A stretch of 47,581 nucleotides of DNA from NCBI RefSeq assembly GCF_003987855.1, contig NZ_RXIZ01000015.1, positions 1 through 47,581 of the forward strand, given 5' to 3'. The position numbers and the translations under genes are program-made. This DNA is from Hyphomicrobium sp. Its GTDB lineage: Bacteria > Pseudomonadota > Alphaproteobacteria > Rhizobiales > Hyphomicrobiaceae. Of this stretch, positions 16,348 to 24,812 are shown in pieces; positions within the stretch are counted from its first letter, which is position 1, and the number at the start of each line of letters is the position of its first letter. Under the pieces are notes generated by a model that saw only the letters and a program-made list of their open reading frames with translations, was not told where the DNA came from and made no database searches.

Positions 16348-17067
16348 TTAGGCAGAAGTTCTGCCGATCGAACCACCGCCGTCGACGAAGAGAATTTGGC
16401 CAGTGATGAAGCCGGCTTCCTCCGAAAGCAGGAAGGCGATGGCCGCTGCGATCTCTTCCGGTCTTCCAAGGCGCCGCATCGGGACCAACGAGAGAAAGCG
16501 CTCTTCGGCCTCGCTTCCGACCGGGACGTTGCTGCGGAACATATCGGTCTCAATTGGGCCCGGTGCTACTGCATTTACCGTGATGCCAGACTGGGCGAGT
16601 TCGATCGCCCACGTACGCGTGAGGCTGTTAACGGCGCCCTTGGCGGCCGCATAGCCGCTACGCAGTGCAATGCCGACCGTCACTAGACTGCTAACATTGA
16701 CCACGCGGCCCCACCCTTTCGCTTTCAGGGTTGGCAGAATGGCCTGTACCGTCTGGATTGTGGAATGCACGTTGACGCGGAGCATATCGTCCACATCGCG
16801 CAGATCAATCTCGCCGACCGAATGGAGTCTGACCAGACCAACGTTGTTGACGACGCCGTCGAACTCATGGCGGCGAGCGAGATCGACGAACGCCTCGTTC
16901 GACGCCCGGTCGTCGTTGAGGTCGATCGGCACTAACGTTCCCGGGAAGCTCGCATCTTTACTCCGGGCAACTCCGACGACGTGGTGACCGGCATCTGCGA
17001 GCCTGTGTGATAGCGCCCGTCCGATTCCTTTACTAGCGCCGGTGACTAGGAACGTGCGTTTGGTCAT
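16348..17067 (-). CDS. Short-chain dehydrogenase/reductase (SDR)
   Basis: A 239-residue classical SDR. The cofactor motif TGASKGIG is at 9-16, NNVG at about 74-77, the catalytic serine in VNVSS at about 126 and the YAAAK active site at Tyr139/Lys143. PGPIETDM and GQILFVDGG complete the family pattern. The enzyme would use NAD(P)(H) to reduce a ketone or oxidise an alcohol. It lies upstream of the cupin and oxidoreductase genes on the same strand with a gap of about 73 bases. Substrate not predictable. Confidence 0.93.
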   Translation of the reverse strand: MTKRTFLVTGASKGIGRALSHRLADAGHHVVGVARSKDASFPGTLVPIDLNDDRASNEAFVDLARRHEFDGVVNNVGLVRLHSVGEIDLRDVDDMLRVNVHSTIQTVQAILPTLKAKGWGRVVNVSSLVTVGIALRSGYAAAKGAVNSLTRTWAIELAQSGITVNAVAPGPIETDMFRSNVPVGSEAEERFLSLVPMRRLGRPEEIAAAIAFLLSEEAGFITGQILFVDGGGSIGRTSA

Positions 17068-17098
17068 CAGACTAACTCAAGCCTTACGCTAATGACTG

Positions 17099-17740
17099 TC
17101 AGTTTGGCCACGCTGAGCCGAGAATAATTGCGCAGAAGTTCTGACGGACGTAGTGCATGTCCTTCAGCGCCAAAACGTCCGCCTTCACATTCCCAAAAGT
17201 CGTCAGCGGCTTCTTGATTATGCCGTTGGCGAAGTGATCTATGATGTTTTCCTTGAAGTTGGTCTCGCGCGGATGATGAGAGCAGACATGATCGCGCTGC
17301 TCGTGCGTGAAGTCGTGATAGGCAATGCCGAGCACGTCCATTTCCACACCCGCGGTCAGCAGCGCGATCGTAGGGCGCATATGCTCGGGGATGCCAGGCG
17401 TCGTGTGTAAAGCGATCGCTGTCCAGACGTCCTCGATATCTCGCTCCGATACGCCGTAGCTCTTCATGAAATCGCGCGAGGCATTGGCACCGTCGACCTC
17501 GAAGCGCAGGTCGGGGCTCGAGTATTTATCGGTAAGGCCCATGTCGTGGAACATGGCGCCAAGGTAAAGGAGCTCGGGGTCGTACTTCAGCCCGCGACGC
17601 TCGCCGGACAGTGCTCCCCAAAGGAAAACTCGCCGACTATGATTGTAAAGCAGGTCGTCTTCGGTATCGCGCACGAGCTGCGTGGCAGCTCTGGCGATCG
17701 CACTATCAGGTACGCGTATGCCGGCGATGATCTCAGACAT
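17099..17740 (-). CDS. HD-domain protein (cyanamide hydratase-like), copy 1
   Basis: A 213-residue HD-superfamily metal-dependent hydrolase. The metal ligands are visible as His34 (YNHSRRV), His65-Asp66 (AMFHDMGL) and the later His112 (ALHTTPGIP). The layout fits the stand-alone HD group around yeast cyanamide hydratase rather than ppGpp or dGTP enzymes. The start is placed at 17740 because AGGAGAG lies nine bases upstream. A paralogue lies at 19257-19925 on the other side of a GlxA-type regulator. Substrate unknown. Confidence 0.88.
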   Translation of the reverse strand: MSEIIAGIRVPDSAIARAATQLVRDTEDDLLYNHSRRVFLWGALSGERRGLKYDPELLYLGAMFHDMGLTDKYSSPDLRFEVDGANASRDFMKSYGVSERDIEDVWTAIALHTTPGIPEHMRPTIALLTAGVEMDVLGIAYHDFTHEQRDHVCSHHPRETNFKENIIDHFANGIIKKPLTTFGNVKADVLALKDMHYVRQNFCAIILGSAWPN

Positions 17741-17918
17741 GGAACGCTCTCCTAGTTGGAACCGGGCGATGGCCTTACCGCTATTACGCAACGGCGCATC
17801 GTTTCGGGCAACGAAGAGGATCGGACGGATCAGGACAGCTCTACGTCGTTTCCTGACAGGGGCGCTGCGCGCCGCGCGAGCGAAGACAGAAAACGAGGCG
17901 GTCGGGGTGGCCCGCGAT

Positions 17919-18929
17919 CTATTCCAATTCCGCCCGCCGGAAGCTGGTGCGGTATTGAATAGGTGTCACGCCGAGACGGGTGCTGAAAACAATCCTCATC
18001 CGGTCCGCTGAGCCAAAACCGCAATCGAAAGCGACAATCTTCAGGGGTAGGTCGGTTCCTTCCAGCATCATGCGCGCAGCATCGATGCGGGCGCGCTCTA
18101 TGAATTCATGGGGCGTTGTGCCGGTTACCTGCACGAAATGCCGGGCCAAATTTCGCGAGCTCATGCCGACGACAGCGGCCAGTGAGTCGAGCGTATGCCG
18201 ATTCCGAATATTAGCCATCACGTGATCCTGAATGCGCGCGATCGGCGATTCCGGATCGGCAGGTGCTGTGAGATAGGGACTGAACTGCGACTGTCCGCCT
18301 TGGCGCTGAGCTACCACGACCAGCCGCTTGGCAACCTTGAGTGCGGTTTCGGCGCCATGTCGTTGTCCGACAAGTGACAAGCCCAAATCGATGCCCGCCG
18401 TCACGCCGGCTGCGGTGATCAACCGTCCATCGCGCACATAAATCAAGTCCGGCGTGACGTTTGCCTTGGGAAACCTAGCTGCCAGCGCCTGTGCATCCTG
18501 CCAGTGAGTCGTCACTCGCCGATCGTCGAGGAGACCAGCATATCCCAGCACAAACGCACCAGTGCATATGGATCCATAAATACTCGAGCGCCACGGCAGC
18601 TCTTTCACCCACTCAAGCAGGGACGGGTCCGGCTCCGCTTGCGGCGGCTGCGGTGTCCCTGCCACCAAAACGATATCGAAACCGCCAGCCGCCTCATCGA
18701 AGGTCCGGTCGGCTATCAGCCGTAAGCCGTTCGACGCACGCAGCGGATTGCGGTGAGCGGCGACCAACACCGTTTCGTAGCGGTCCGCGCTGTCGAGAAA
18801 CGCGTTCGCCTCGCTGAACACATCCATCGGCCCCGCTACGTCGAGGGCTTGGACTCCCTCACAGACAACGATTGCAACAAGCTGTCTCGGCACTTTTCTG
18901 CGTCTCCAGTATGACGCGCTATCATGCAA
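17919..18929 (-). CDS. GlxA-type regulator: DJ-1/PfpI domain plus AraC HTH
   Basis: A 336-residue transcription factor. The N-terminal DJ-1/PfpI-like domain (about residues 15-200) retains the cysteine of the nucleophile elbow (Cys122 in GSICTGAF). The C-terminal AraC double helix-turn-helix (about 230-330) contains LAAVVGMSSRNLARHF and VAFDCGFGSADRMRIVF. Such regulators respond to amines, amides or related metabolites and often control adjacent catabolic genes. It lies between two paralogous HD-hydrolase genes on the same strand, which are its likely targets; that link is inference. Confidence 0.93.
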   Translation of the reverse strand: MHDSASYWRRRKVPRQLVAIVVCEGVQALDVAGPMDVFSEANAFLDSADRYETVLVAAHRNPLRASNGLRLIADRTFDEAAGGFDIVLVAGTPQPPQAEPDPSLLEWVKELPWRSSIYGSICTGAFVLGYAGLLDDRRVTTHWQDAQALAARFPKANVTPDLIYVRDGRLITAAGVTAGIDLGLSLVGQRHGAETALKVAKRLVVVAQRQGGQSQFSPYLTAPADPESPIARIQDHVMANIRNRHTLDSLAAVVGMSSRNLARHFVQVTGTTPHEFIERARIDAARMMLEGTDLPLKIVAFDCGFGSADRMRIVFSTRLGVTPIQYRTSFRRAELE

Positions 18930-19256
18930 TCAATTTCAGGAATGGAAAACGACGGGATGTGGTCTGCGAAGCGCTAGCTCAAAATCTCCGCTCTTTCATC
19001 GGTCTCCGTCTATCTCGGCCAAGCTCCTCGCGGCTCGAATGACCAGACCATCCAGCTTGGCCGGCAAAGCCGCCACCAGGCGGCCGTTTTACCAGCCTCG
19101 CGGCGACTCATTTGGATGGTCTATTGACTATCGTCCACCCGAAAAAAAACGCCTGACCTCCGGGCGGATAACCACGGCAACGCCTTCTGCCTACAACGCT
19201 TTTGCAGTTATTCCTGTGGGTTTGGTCAGTCCGACCCTACATGTAATGATCGCACC
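18930..19256. other. Gene-free stretch (327 bp)
   Basis: It holds the upstream region of the GlxA-type gene and a terminator-like hairpin at 19069-19090. No credible gene is visible on either strand. Confidence 0.5.
19069..19090 (-). terminator. Hairpin downstream of the second HD gene
   Basis: GCCGCC and GGCGGC form a 6-bp stem around ACCA. T-runs follow on both sides (TTTT on the plus strand, TTT on the minus). In the minus direction it could end the HD gene at 19257-19925, although it lies about 170 bases past the stop. Confidence 0.4.
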
Positions 19257-19925
19257 TCATGTAGCCGGACCTTTCTCTTCATTATCGGGGAAGGGAGATG
19301 CCTTGATGAGGTCGCACGCGCAAGGGCTCTTAAAACCAGGTATAAAACGCTCGCAGAATGCCGCGTTGACCGTACCGTATGTTGTGGCCGGCTTGTGAGC
19401 AAAACCGGCGAAATACTCTCTAATGAAGCCTTCTTTGAAATTTGTGCGTGGGAACTTGCTGACGATTTCCTCGCGCAACTGCGCTGGGAATTGATCGAAG
19501 CCCACCCCCAGCACATCGAGAAGAACTCCCGAATTTAAGAGCGCCACTTCCGGGCGCATATACTTCGGGATGCCGGGAGTGGTATGCAGTGCGATGGCTT
19601 CCCAAACGGTCTGAATTTGGCGTTCGGCTATGCTGTGTGTGCTGAGAAACTGTCTGGCGGCATTTGCGCCGTCGATTTCGAAGCGTTCGTCTTGGCTCGA
19701 AAATTTTCGGATGAGGCCAAGGTCGTGAAAAGCGGCGGCGACGTACAGGAGTTCAGGATCAAAACGCAGATTGCTCTGGCGGCCTTGCTCAGCCGCGAAA
19801 AGATATACACGCATGGAGTGGTTGAAGAGTAGGTCAGTGGAATGCTCGCGCAGAATGTCTGTCGCCTCTTTCGCTAGCAAAGTATCCGGCATGACTGCGG
19901 CACGGGCAGTATTTGTCGTGATCAT
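19257..19925 (-). CDS. HD-domain protein (cyanamide hydratase-like), copy 2
   Basis: A 222-residue paralogue of the protein at 17099-17740. It keeps the same metal-site pattern: His36 (FNHSMRV), His67-Asp68 (AAFHDLGL) and His114 (ALHTTPGIP). The two align over their whole length but differ at many positions, so the duplication is not recent. AAAGGA precedes the ATG. The C-terminal 25 residues are unlike copy 1 and rich in Cys and Pro. Substrate not known. Confidence 0.88.
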   Translation of the reverse strand: MITTNTARAAVMPDTLLAKEATDILREHSTDLLFNHSMRVYLFAAEQGRQSNLRFDPELLYVAAAFHDLGLIRKFSSQDERFEIDGANAARQFLSTHSIAERQIQTVWEAIALHTTPGIPKYMRPEVALLNSGVLLDVLGVGFDQFPAQLREEIVSKFPRTNFKEGFIREYFAGFAHKPATTYGTVNAAFCERFIPGFKSPCACDLIKASPFPDNEEKGPAT

Positions 19926-20399
19926 TGTTCATCCTTTCAACAGCAACGCGCGGCTCGACATCTCAGCTCAGGAGCCTCACGCGAAGACTTGATTAATCAT
20001 TTTCGCTCGCTATCGCTGATTGGCTCGCAGACGCCTCAGCAGGACAATGAAGCTGTGGACCGTCTTGTTGTCCGAGACCCTATTCAAACGCGCCACGACG
20101 TTTCGAACCTCGGGCGGCGTGGTCAACGGCGGTTAGCCAATCGGCTTCTCAAAATTAGCAAAGTAGCGCCGATTTGCGCCACGACCACGACCCTTCAAAT
20201 CTGGACAGCAGTGCGCTTTTTCCTGACAGATAACCGTCCTCTCGCCGGGCAGGCATGCCGAGACCTGCATCACGTCCAGCCCGTGCATCCACAGAAGGTA
20301 CCGCCGGAACTTTCAAAAGCCGTGCTCGGACAGCCCATCCAAATTCCCGAGGGCTTTAGCGGCGAGCAATGCGACAAACGAAATGAGGGCCACTGAAAA
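19926..20399. other. Gene-free stretch (474 bp), possible decayed coding DNA
   Basis: A 135-codon plus-strand frame at 19989-20396 has no family features. On the minus strand a short stretch around 20000-20120 reads PPEVRNVVARLNRV and then HSFIVLLRRLRANQR, which looks like genuine protein but is cut by stops. This may be a gene remnant. No RNA gene is seen. Confidence 0.4.
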
Positions 20400-23141
20400 T
20401 TATGTTGACCGGGCTGAGGGACCATCTTCTCGGGTTGGTCTTGGCTCCGCGGAGATGATCTTCTGATAGACAAAGCCGACGCCCATAAGAACCGCGCCCA
20501 GACCGATAAACGAAAACGCCCGCCAGATCCCGGTTACGCCCGAAAGATCAAATACAAATACTTTGACGGTGGCCAGCACGATAAGCGCAGCTGAAGCCAT
20601 GCGCGCCTCGGGCGATCCCCGCCAAATTCCATAAGCGAGGTACAGGATGCCGAGCGCGAGCCACGCGGCGGAATACGCCCACTGCTCTGCATCGGTTGAC
20701 GAATGCGAGAGGCTGATGAACTGCCCTTGGAAGATATGGCGAACTTCTAGCGAGACAAATAACAGGATGAGGACCAGTCCCAAAATGCCAGAGCCGGTTG
20801 TGTACCAGGATGGGCGACGGCCACGAGACGTTCGAGCCACATAAAGTGCGGCCAGTCCTGGAAGGAGGTACGCGGGAATAAGCGAACTCAGGAAGGGTGC
20901 GCCGATTACCGGCTCATCGGAGAATAGCGGATTGTAAAAGAGAACGAGCCCCCCGACACCTATCGCGGCCGCCAACACGCCATACGCCAGCGAGGCGAAA
21001 TAGAAGACAGTATTTGGCTTTGCGAGGTCGAGGCGGGTGAGGACATATGCAGTGCCGAAGCCTGTGAATGTCAGCAGTCCCTGTTCAAGATAACCACTTG
21101 ACGCGTTCAATGGATCGCCACCGTTTAGCGCATGGCGAATTTCAAAGAAGGACAAGAGACCGGCGAATAAAATGCCCAGTGCGTCGCATAGCCGGACTGC
21201 AAGGTCGTCGCGGCGGCGCGACAACAGACGAGCTGCAAGCGCAAATGCCACTGCCGGCACACCGTATCCAAACAGAATCCAATTGAAGATTGGCATCGTG
21301 CCGACTTCCTCGCCCATGATGCGCGGGTCCCAAGCGACACGCCCCAGGACGACGAGACCAAGGGCCGTTACGGCGTAGCGCAATACAGAAATATTTTTGA
21401 GATTAGCTACATAGGCCACTCCGAGGGCAGACAAAGCGAACGCCACAGTCAGGTAACCACGAGAGAGAGATGTAACGAGTGCGAACGACATTGCAGCGAT
21501 GGCCGCGGCTGCAAAAGCGCCAGTGGCCAATTCGCGCGCCTGCGTTGCGGTCGAGACGCCCGCGCTTTGATATTGTCCTGCGAGCCAACTGAACGCCACG
21601 CCAAGAAGCAATCCAAAAATCGCAAACGGTATGGACTGGTCGAATTGCGTGACGCGCACATAGACGACGATGAGGGTCAGCAGCGGTATGGCCGTTGCCG
21701 CTAATGCGTAGGGCGCCGCTGTTTCGGCCGGCAATGTACGACCCGTCCAAAGTCTGAGGGACGCCGGGCTCGCGACGCCGATCGCGGAGAGCGCGGCGAA
21801 GGTCAGATAAAGTGAGACATTTGCCGGAATAGGCATCGCCTCTTCAAGAAGTGGCCAAAGATGGCTCTCTGGCGGCGACGTCACGAGGCCAGGCCAAATG
21901 ACAGTGGCGGCGAGACCAACCAGGCCGGCCAGAACTGACGCCCAGGCAGACGGCGCGCTCAGCCAAGCCACTGCAACGAGCACGAGCATCGCAAGGGCTG
22001 CAAATGGCAGCCATCCTTCAAATTCGAAGGGAACACCGGCTAGCACAGCGACACAAAGTGCAGCGAGACCGGCGAGTGAAAGAGTTGCCACAAAATCTAA
22101 CCGCGCGTCGTGATCGGCTTTCCCCGCGTTGGGCTCAAAGGCAAGAAAGAAAGCGCCAAGTCCGAGCTGAGCCAGAGCATGGCCGATTGCTGCCCATTGC
22201 CAGCTTTGAGCATCAGTCCCTTGATTGGTGACAAAGACCAACCCCCACAGAACGGCACCGACGATCGCCGCCGAGGCGAGCCACACCCAACGCCTGATGC
22301 GGGCCAACGCATAGGCAGCAGTGGTGACGATCGCGAGATAGACGGCCACAGGGATGGGATTGGGTGCATTCGACGACACCAGAAGCGGCGTCACGAGCGC
22401 ACCTACGAGCCCAAGCCCGGCAAGGGCCGGGCCGTGAATAGCCGCGGCGAGCATGGCCACAATCGCGACCGCGCCGAGAAGCACGAAGGCAAAGGCCGGT
22501 CCGATAAAACCGTACAGAGCGTGTGCAGCGTAAACCGTGGCAAAGGCGACGACGGTACCGGCAGCCGTCAATATGCTGGGGATATCGGCAGACGACAATA
22601 TAGCAATCGACGGGGCGTCTTTGGTCCGTCTCAACCATTCTCCTAGCGCGATAAGAAACGCGGCGAGCAGCGCACCAAACAACAAGCGCGTTCCCGGTCC
22701 GAGAAGACCCATGTCGATCGCGTAGCGCACAAGAAATATGCCGCCGAGCGCGAGTGCGACCCCGCCTACCCACACAGCCCATTTCGCCCCGAGCTTTTCC
22801 TCAAGCCCCCCAGTCTTCAAGAGCGGTTCTCGCTGAGGTGGCAGTGCTTCGGGTTGTTGTATCCGAGGAACCGATGCCTCAACGCCACGAACGATCTCTT
22901 CCGGCGGCTCGGGAGCAGCGTTCTCCGAGCGAACAGGTAAGGATTCATGCGACGGCTCTTGGTCAGCCGCAGCGCCAGTCGCCCGCCGTTGATTCGAAAG
23001 CGCCGAGAGACTGGCTTCTATTAGCGCAAGCTGCGTCTCAAGCGTTCCCACACGTTCAGCGAGATTCTTCGTAACGCGACTTGCAACAAACCACGCGATG
23101 ATCCCAAACAAAAGAAATGTCGACAGCGGATAGTAAAGCAT
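20400..23141 (-). CDS. DUF2339 large polytopic membrane protein
   Basis: A 913-residue inner-membrane protein. After one N-terminal helix it has a short coiled coil (about 25-55) and a Pro/Glu-rich linker to about 115, then the DUF2339 signature EEKLGAKWAVWVGGVALALGGIFLVRYA in which the GAKW-x-x-W-x-G-G motif is conserved. More than twenty hydrophobic segments follow in regular spacing to the end. The family is widespread in proteobacteria; its function is not established, with a cell-envelope role commonly assumed. It is probably the last intact gene before the debris zone. Confidence 0.92.
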   Translation of the reverse strand: MLYYPLSTFLLFGIIAWFVASRVTKNLAERVGTLETQLALIEASLSALSNQRRATGAAADQEPSHESLPVRSENAAPEPPEEIVRGVEASVPRIQQPEALPPQREPLLKTGGLEEKLGAKWAVWVGGVALALGGIFLVRYAIDMGLLGPGTRLLFGALLAAFLIALGEWLRRTKDAPSIAILSSADIPSILTAAGTVVAFATVYAAHALYGFIGPAFAFVLLGAVAIVAMLAAAIHGPALAGLGLVGALVTPLLVSSNAPNPIPVAVYLAIVTTAAYALARIRRWVWLASAAIVGAVLWGLVFVTNQGTDAQSWQWAAIGHALAQLGLGAFFLAFEPNAGKADHDARLDFVATLSLAGLAALCVAVLAGVPFEFEGWLPFAALAMLVLVAVAWLSAPSAWASVLAGLVGLAATVIWPGLVTSPPESHLWPLLEEAMPIPANVSLYLTFAALSAIGVASPASLRLWTGRTLPAETAAPYALAATAIPLLTLIVVYVRVTQFDQSIPFAIFGLLLGVAFSWLAGQYQSAGVSTATQARELATGAFAAAAIAAMSFALVTSLSRGYLTVAFALSALGVAYVANLKNISVLRYAVTALGLVVLGRVAWDPRIMGEEVGTMPIFNWILFGYGVPAVAFALAARLLSRRRDDLAVRLCDALGILFAGLLSFFEIRHALNGGDPLNASSGYLEQGLLTFTGFGTAYVLTRLDLAKPNTVFYFASLAYGVLAAAIGVGGLVLFYNPLFSDEPVIGAPFLSSLIPAYLLPGLAALYVARTSRGRRPSWYTTGSGILGLVLILLFVSLEVRHIFQGQFISLSHSSTDAEQWAYSAAWLALGILYLAYGIWRGSPEARMASAALIVLATVKVFVFDLSGVTGIWRAFSFIGLGAVLMGVGFVYQKIISAEPRPTREDGPSARST

Positions 23142-23275
23142 GCAGGTCCTCGCGACAGTGTGGCGGGGACAGCATTGTTGTGACGGGCTCGATAGGTTTC
23201 AAAGTTCCCCTTGGGAGTAGAAAACACGAGGAGCGTCCTAGTCAAGATGACGTGCGCAAATAAGGAGTTCATCCC

Positions 23276-23893
23276 TCAGCCAGGAGATCGGTTTCGCGTC
23301 AGGTCGACGATGGACAGCTGTTTGCATTGAGTGTCCAGATCATGCAGCTCGAAACTTTGAAAGTCCGAGACGAGCAAGTGGCGCGGAAGTTCCTCCTCCT
23401 TGAGATGCGGGAAATAGTCGAAAGCCTGTTCCTTGGCCTTCACGAGGCCATGCCCAGCACTCTTCTGCTCAACGAACAATGTCCCTTTCCAGAAAAGGTC
23501 GATGCGGCCGCGTTTCTTGCCGAGCTTCTTGACCGGTTCCTCGAACGTCGCGACGCGGCGGCGGGAAATGCCGAAGACGTTGAAGAACTCGTTGTAGAAG
23601 GTCTGGGACTCGCCGTCTTCGCGACGCGCGTCCTTGGATTCGGCATGAGAAATCACGGTTTCCGCCCGAAGAAGAGCCTGCGCCAACCGTGCCTGGATCG
23701 GCGACACCTGGAGCATCCCGGCCAGCTCATCTTCATTGACCTCTATAGGTTCGGAAAGCTTGCGAACGGTAAGGAAGGCAAGGCGTTCGCGACCTAACCC
23801 CAGGGGCATCCGGCACGCCTTCACGACCACCATAAGATCATCGTCAAAAAAGCCGGTGGAGAACTTGCTCAACGCCGAGCTCCGGTCCCCCAA
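23276..23893 (-). pseudogene. In-frame chimera of a LuxR-type regulator end and a DNA methyltransferase fragment
   Basis: This 205-codon frame seems to join pieces of two unrelated genes. Residues about 30-70 (RERLAFLTVRK then LAGMLQVSPIQARLAQALLR) match the run-in to a LuxR-type helix-turn-helix, where LTPAEARLA is usual, and stop before the DNA-recognition helix. From about residue 75 (GESQTFYNEFFNVFG, then GRIDLFWKG, FVEQKSAG and RHLLVSDFQSFEL) it matches the N-terminal region of class I SAM-dependent DNA methyltransferases of the MmeI/type IIG group. The catalytic methylase domain is missing. The junction is near 23,670. It is probably a recombination product; whether it is expressed is unknown. 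Confidence 0.65.
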
Positions 23894-23929
23894 TACGAAG
23901 GCTTACTATCATGCGCTGCGGAGGTTCTT

Positions 23930-24250
23930 CATTGCCGCCCAAGCACAGGTGCTTGCGTCTGAGAATTCAGCTGCAGTATTTGGCCAGCCTCCAAGCGTGC
24001 GGAAGCGAACTTTGCGCTGTGAATTTCCTCGTCGAGGCGGAGGGCCATGCCCTGTCCATCGATTACCAGGATTTGACCATCTCGAATGAGAGTTGGGCGA
24101 ACCGACGCGAAGTAGAGCGGGACGACATCGAGCTGCTCGCGTCCGATATAGAACCAAACGTCGCGTTCGGTCCAATTCGACAGTGGGAATACGCGCACCG
24201 TCTCCCCACGGCCAAGCCGGCCGTTGAGCAAGTTCCACATTTGCCGCTCT
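23930..24250 (-). pseudogene. cysD: cysD (sulfate adenylyltransferase subunit 2) C-terminal fragment, frameshifted
   Basis: In one minus-strand frame the sequence reads MWNLLNGRLGRGETVRVFPL, then NWTERDVWFYI and VVPLYFASVRP, all hallmark CysD segments. Near 24,025 the similarity passes into another frame with RKVRFRTLGGWP, the CysD C-terminal block (normally RKVRFRTLGCYP). The N-terminal two thirds, including the ATP pyrophosphatase P-loop, are absent. This is a dead fragment, either left by a rearrangement or carried in. Confidence 0.85.
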
Positions 24251-24282
24251 AGGGGTGCGAGACGCGACGAGGAGGCCAGCCC

Positions 24283-24396
24283 GCAAACTCAAACATTCGC
24301 GTCGCCTTCGATCAGCTACTGGCACAGCACAAGATCGAGCCAATTATCGTTGCTGAAGTCGACCATATGTCGATGCTGCGACGACAGCGCGGGTGA
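24283..24396 (+). pseudogene. LysR-type (NhaR-like) regulator fragment
   Basis: The plus strand encodes NSNIRVAFDQLLAQHKIEP followed by IIVAEVDHMSMLR and a stop at 24394-24396. This matches the middle of the substrate-binding domain of NhaR-type LysR regulators (SN-x-R-x-AFD, AEVDDMAMLR). Neither the DNA-binding domain nor the rest of the sensor domain is present. Similarity may go on briefly in another frame (DDSAGDISGPP). Confidence 0.55.
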
Positions 24397-24812
24397 TATT
24401 TCCGGACCACCCGACTGGAAGCATTGCGCGCCGCACCAATAAAGGCACGCTTGCGCACCTTCAACGCTTACGGCCTGCCTTTCGAGAAGCTCCAAGCAAT
24501 TCGCCGGCTTGATCGAGGCATAGGAACCTTCTCGCCGATGGAAAGTCCGGATACCAGAACAGGATTAAGTCGATGTTGAGCGGTTGAGTAAATGCGGCGT
24601 TAGCGCGTCGCGTTGTCCATGATCGAATGACTCCCCTCTTGCGAACCTGACATTCCGCTTAATCGGCGTACTACCTCCCGATAGAGGAGGGGGTGGACAA
24701 GAGGTTCGGAACAACATGAAGGCAATCCCTCATAGCCTCCCTTCCGCACTTAGGCGGTAAATGATTGGCACAATCCATGCATTCTGCGAGCGTCAACACT
24801 AACTCGAGATAA
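24397..24812. other. Gene-free stretch (416 bp) at the left edge of the island
   Basis: It contains short decayed reading frames on the plus strand and a sigma-54-type promoter at 24765-24781. No tRNA, no copy of the tRNA-Glu end and no insertion-sequence end was recognised. Confidence 0.45.
24765..24781 (+). promoter_or_regulatory. Sigma-54 (-24/-12) promoter match
   Basis: TTGGCAC (24765-24771), five bases, then ATGCA (24777-24781). The invariant GG and GC are separated by exactly ten bases, as in the consensus TGGCAC-N5-TTGCA. Transcription would begin near 24,793, about 20 bases before the next gene. No enhancer-binding activator gene is visible nearby. Confidence 0.5.

Noticed and set aside
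19989-20396. 135-codon plus-strand frame
   Set aside because: No family pattern and no Shine-Dalgarno; parts of the opposite strand look more protein-like but are broken by stops.
24254-24282. Plus-strand frame reading GARRDEEAS, like a CysD motif, next to the minus-strand cysD fragment
   Set aside because: It is tempting evidence for an inversion inside cysD, but the match is only nine residues and nothing CysD-like follows. Chance or a frame overlap with the LysR fragment explains it as well.
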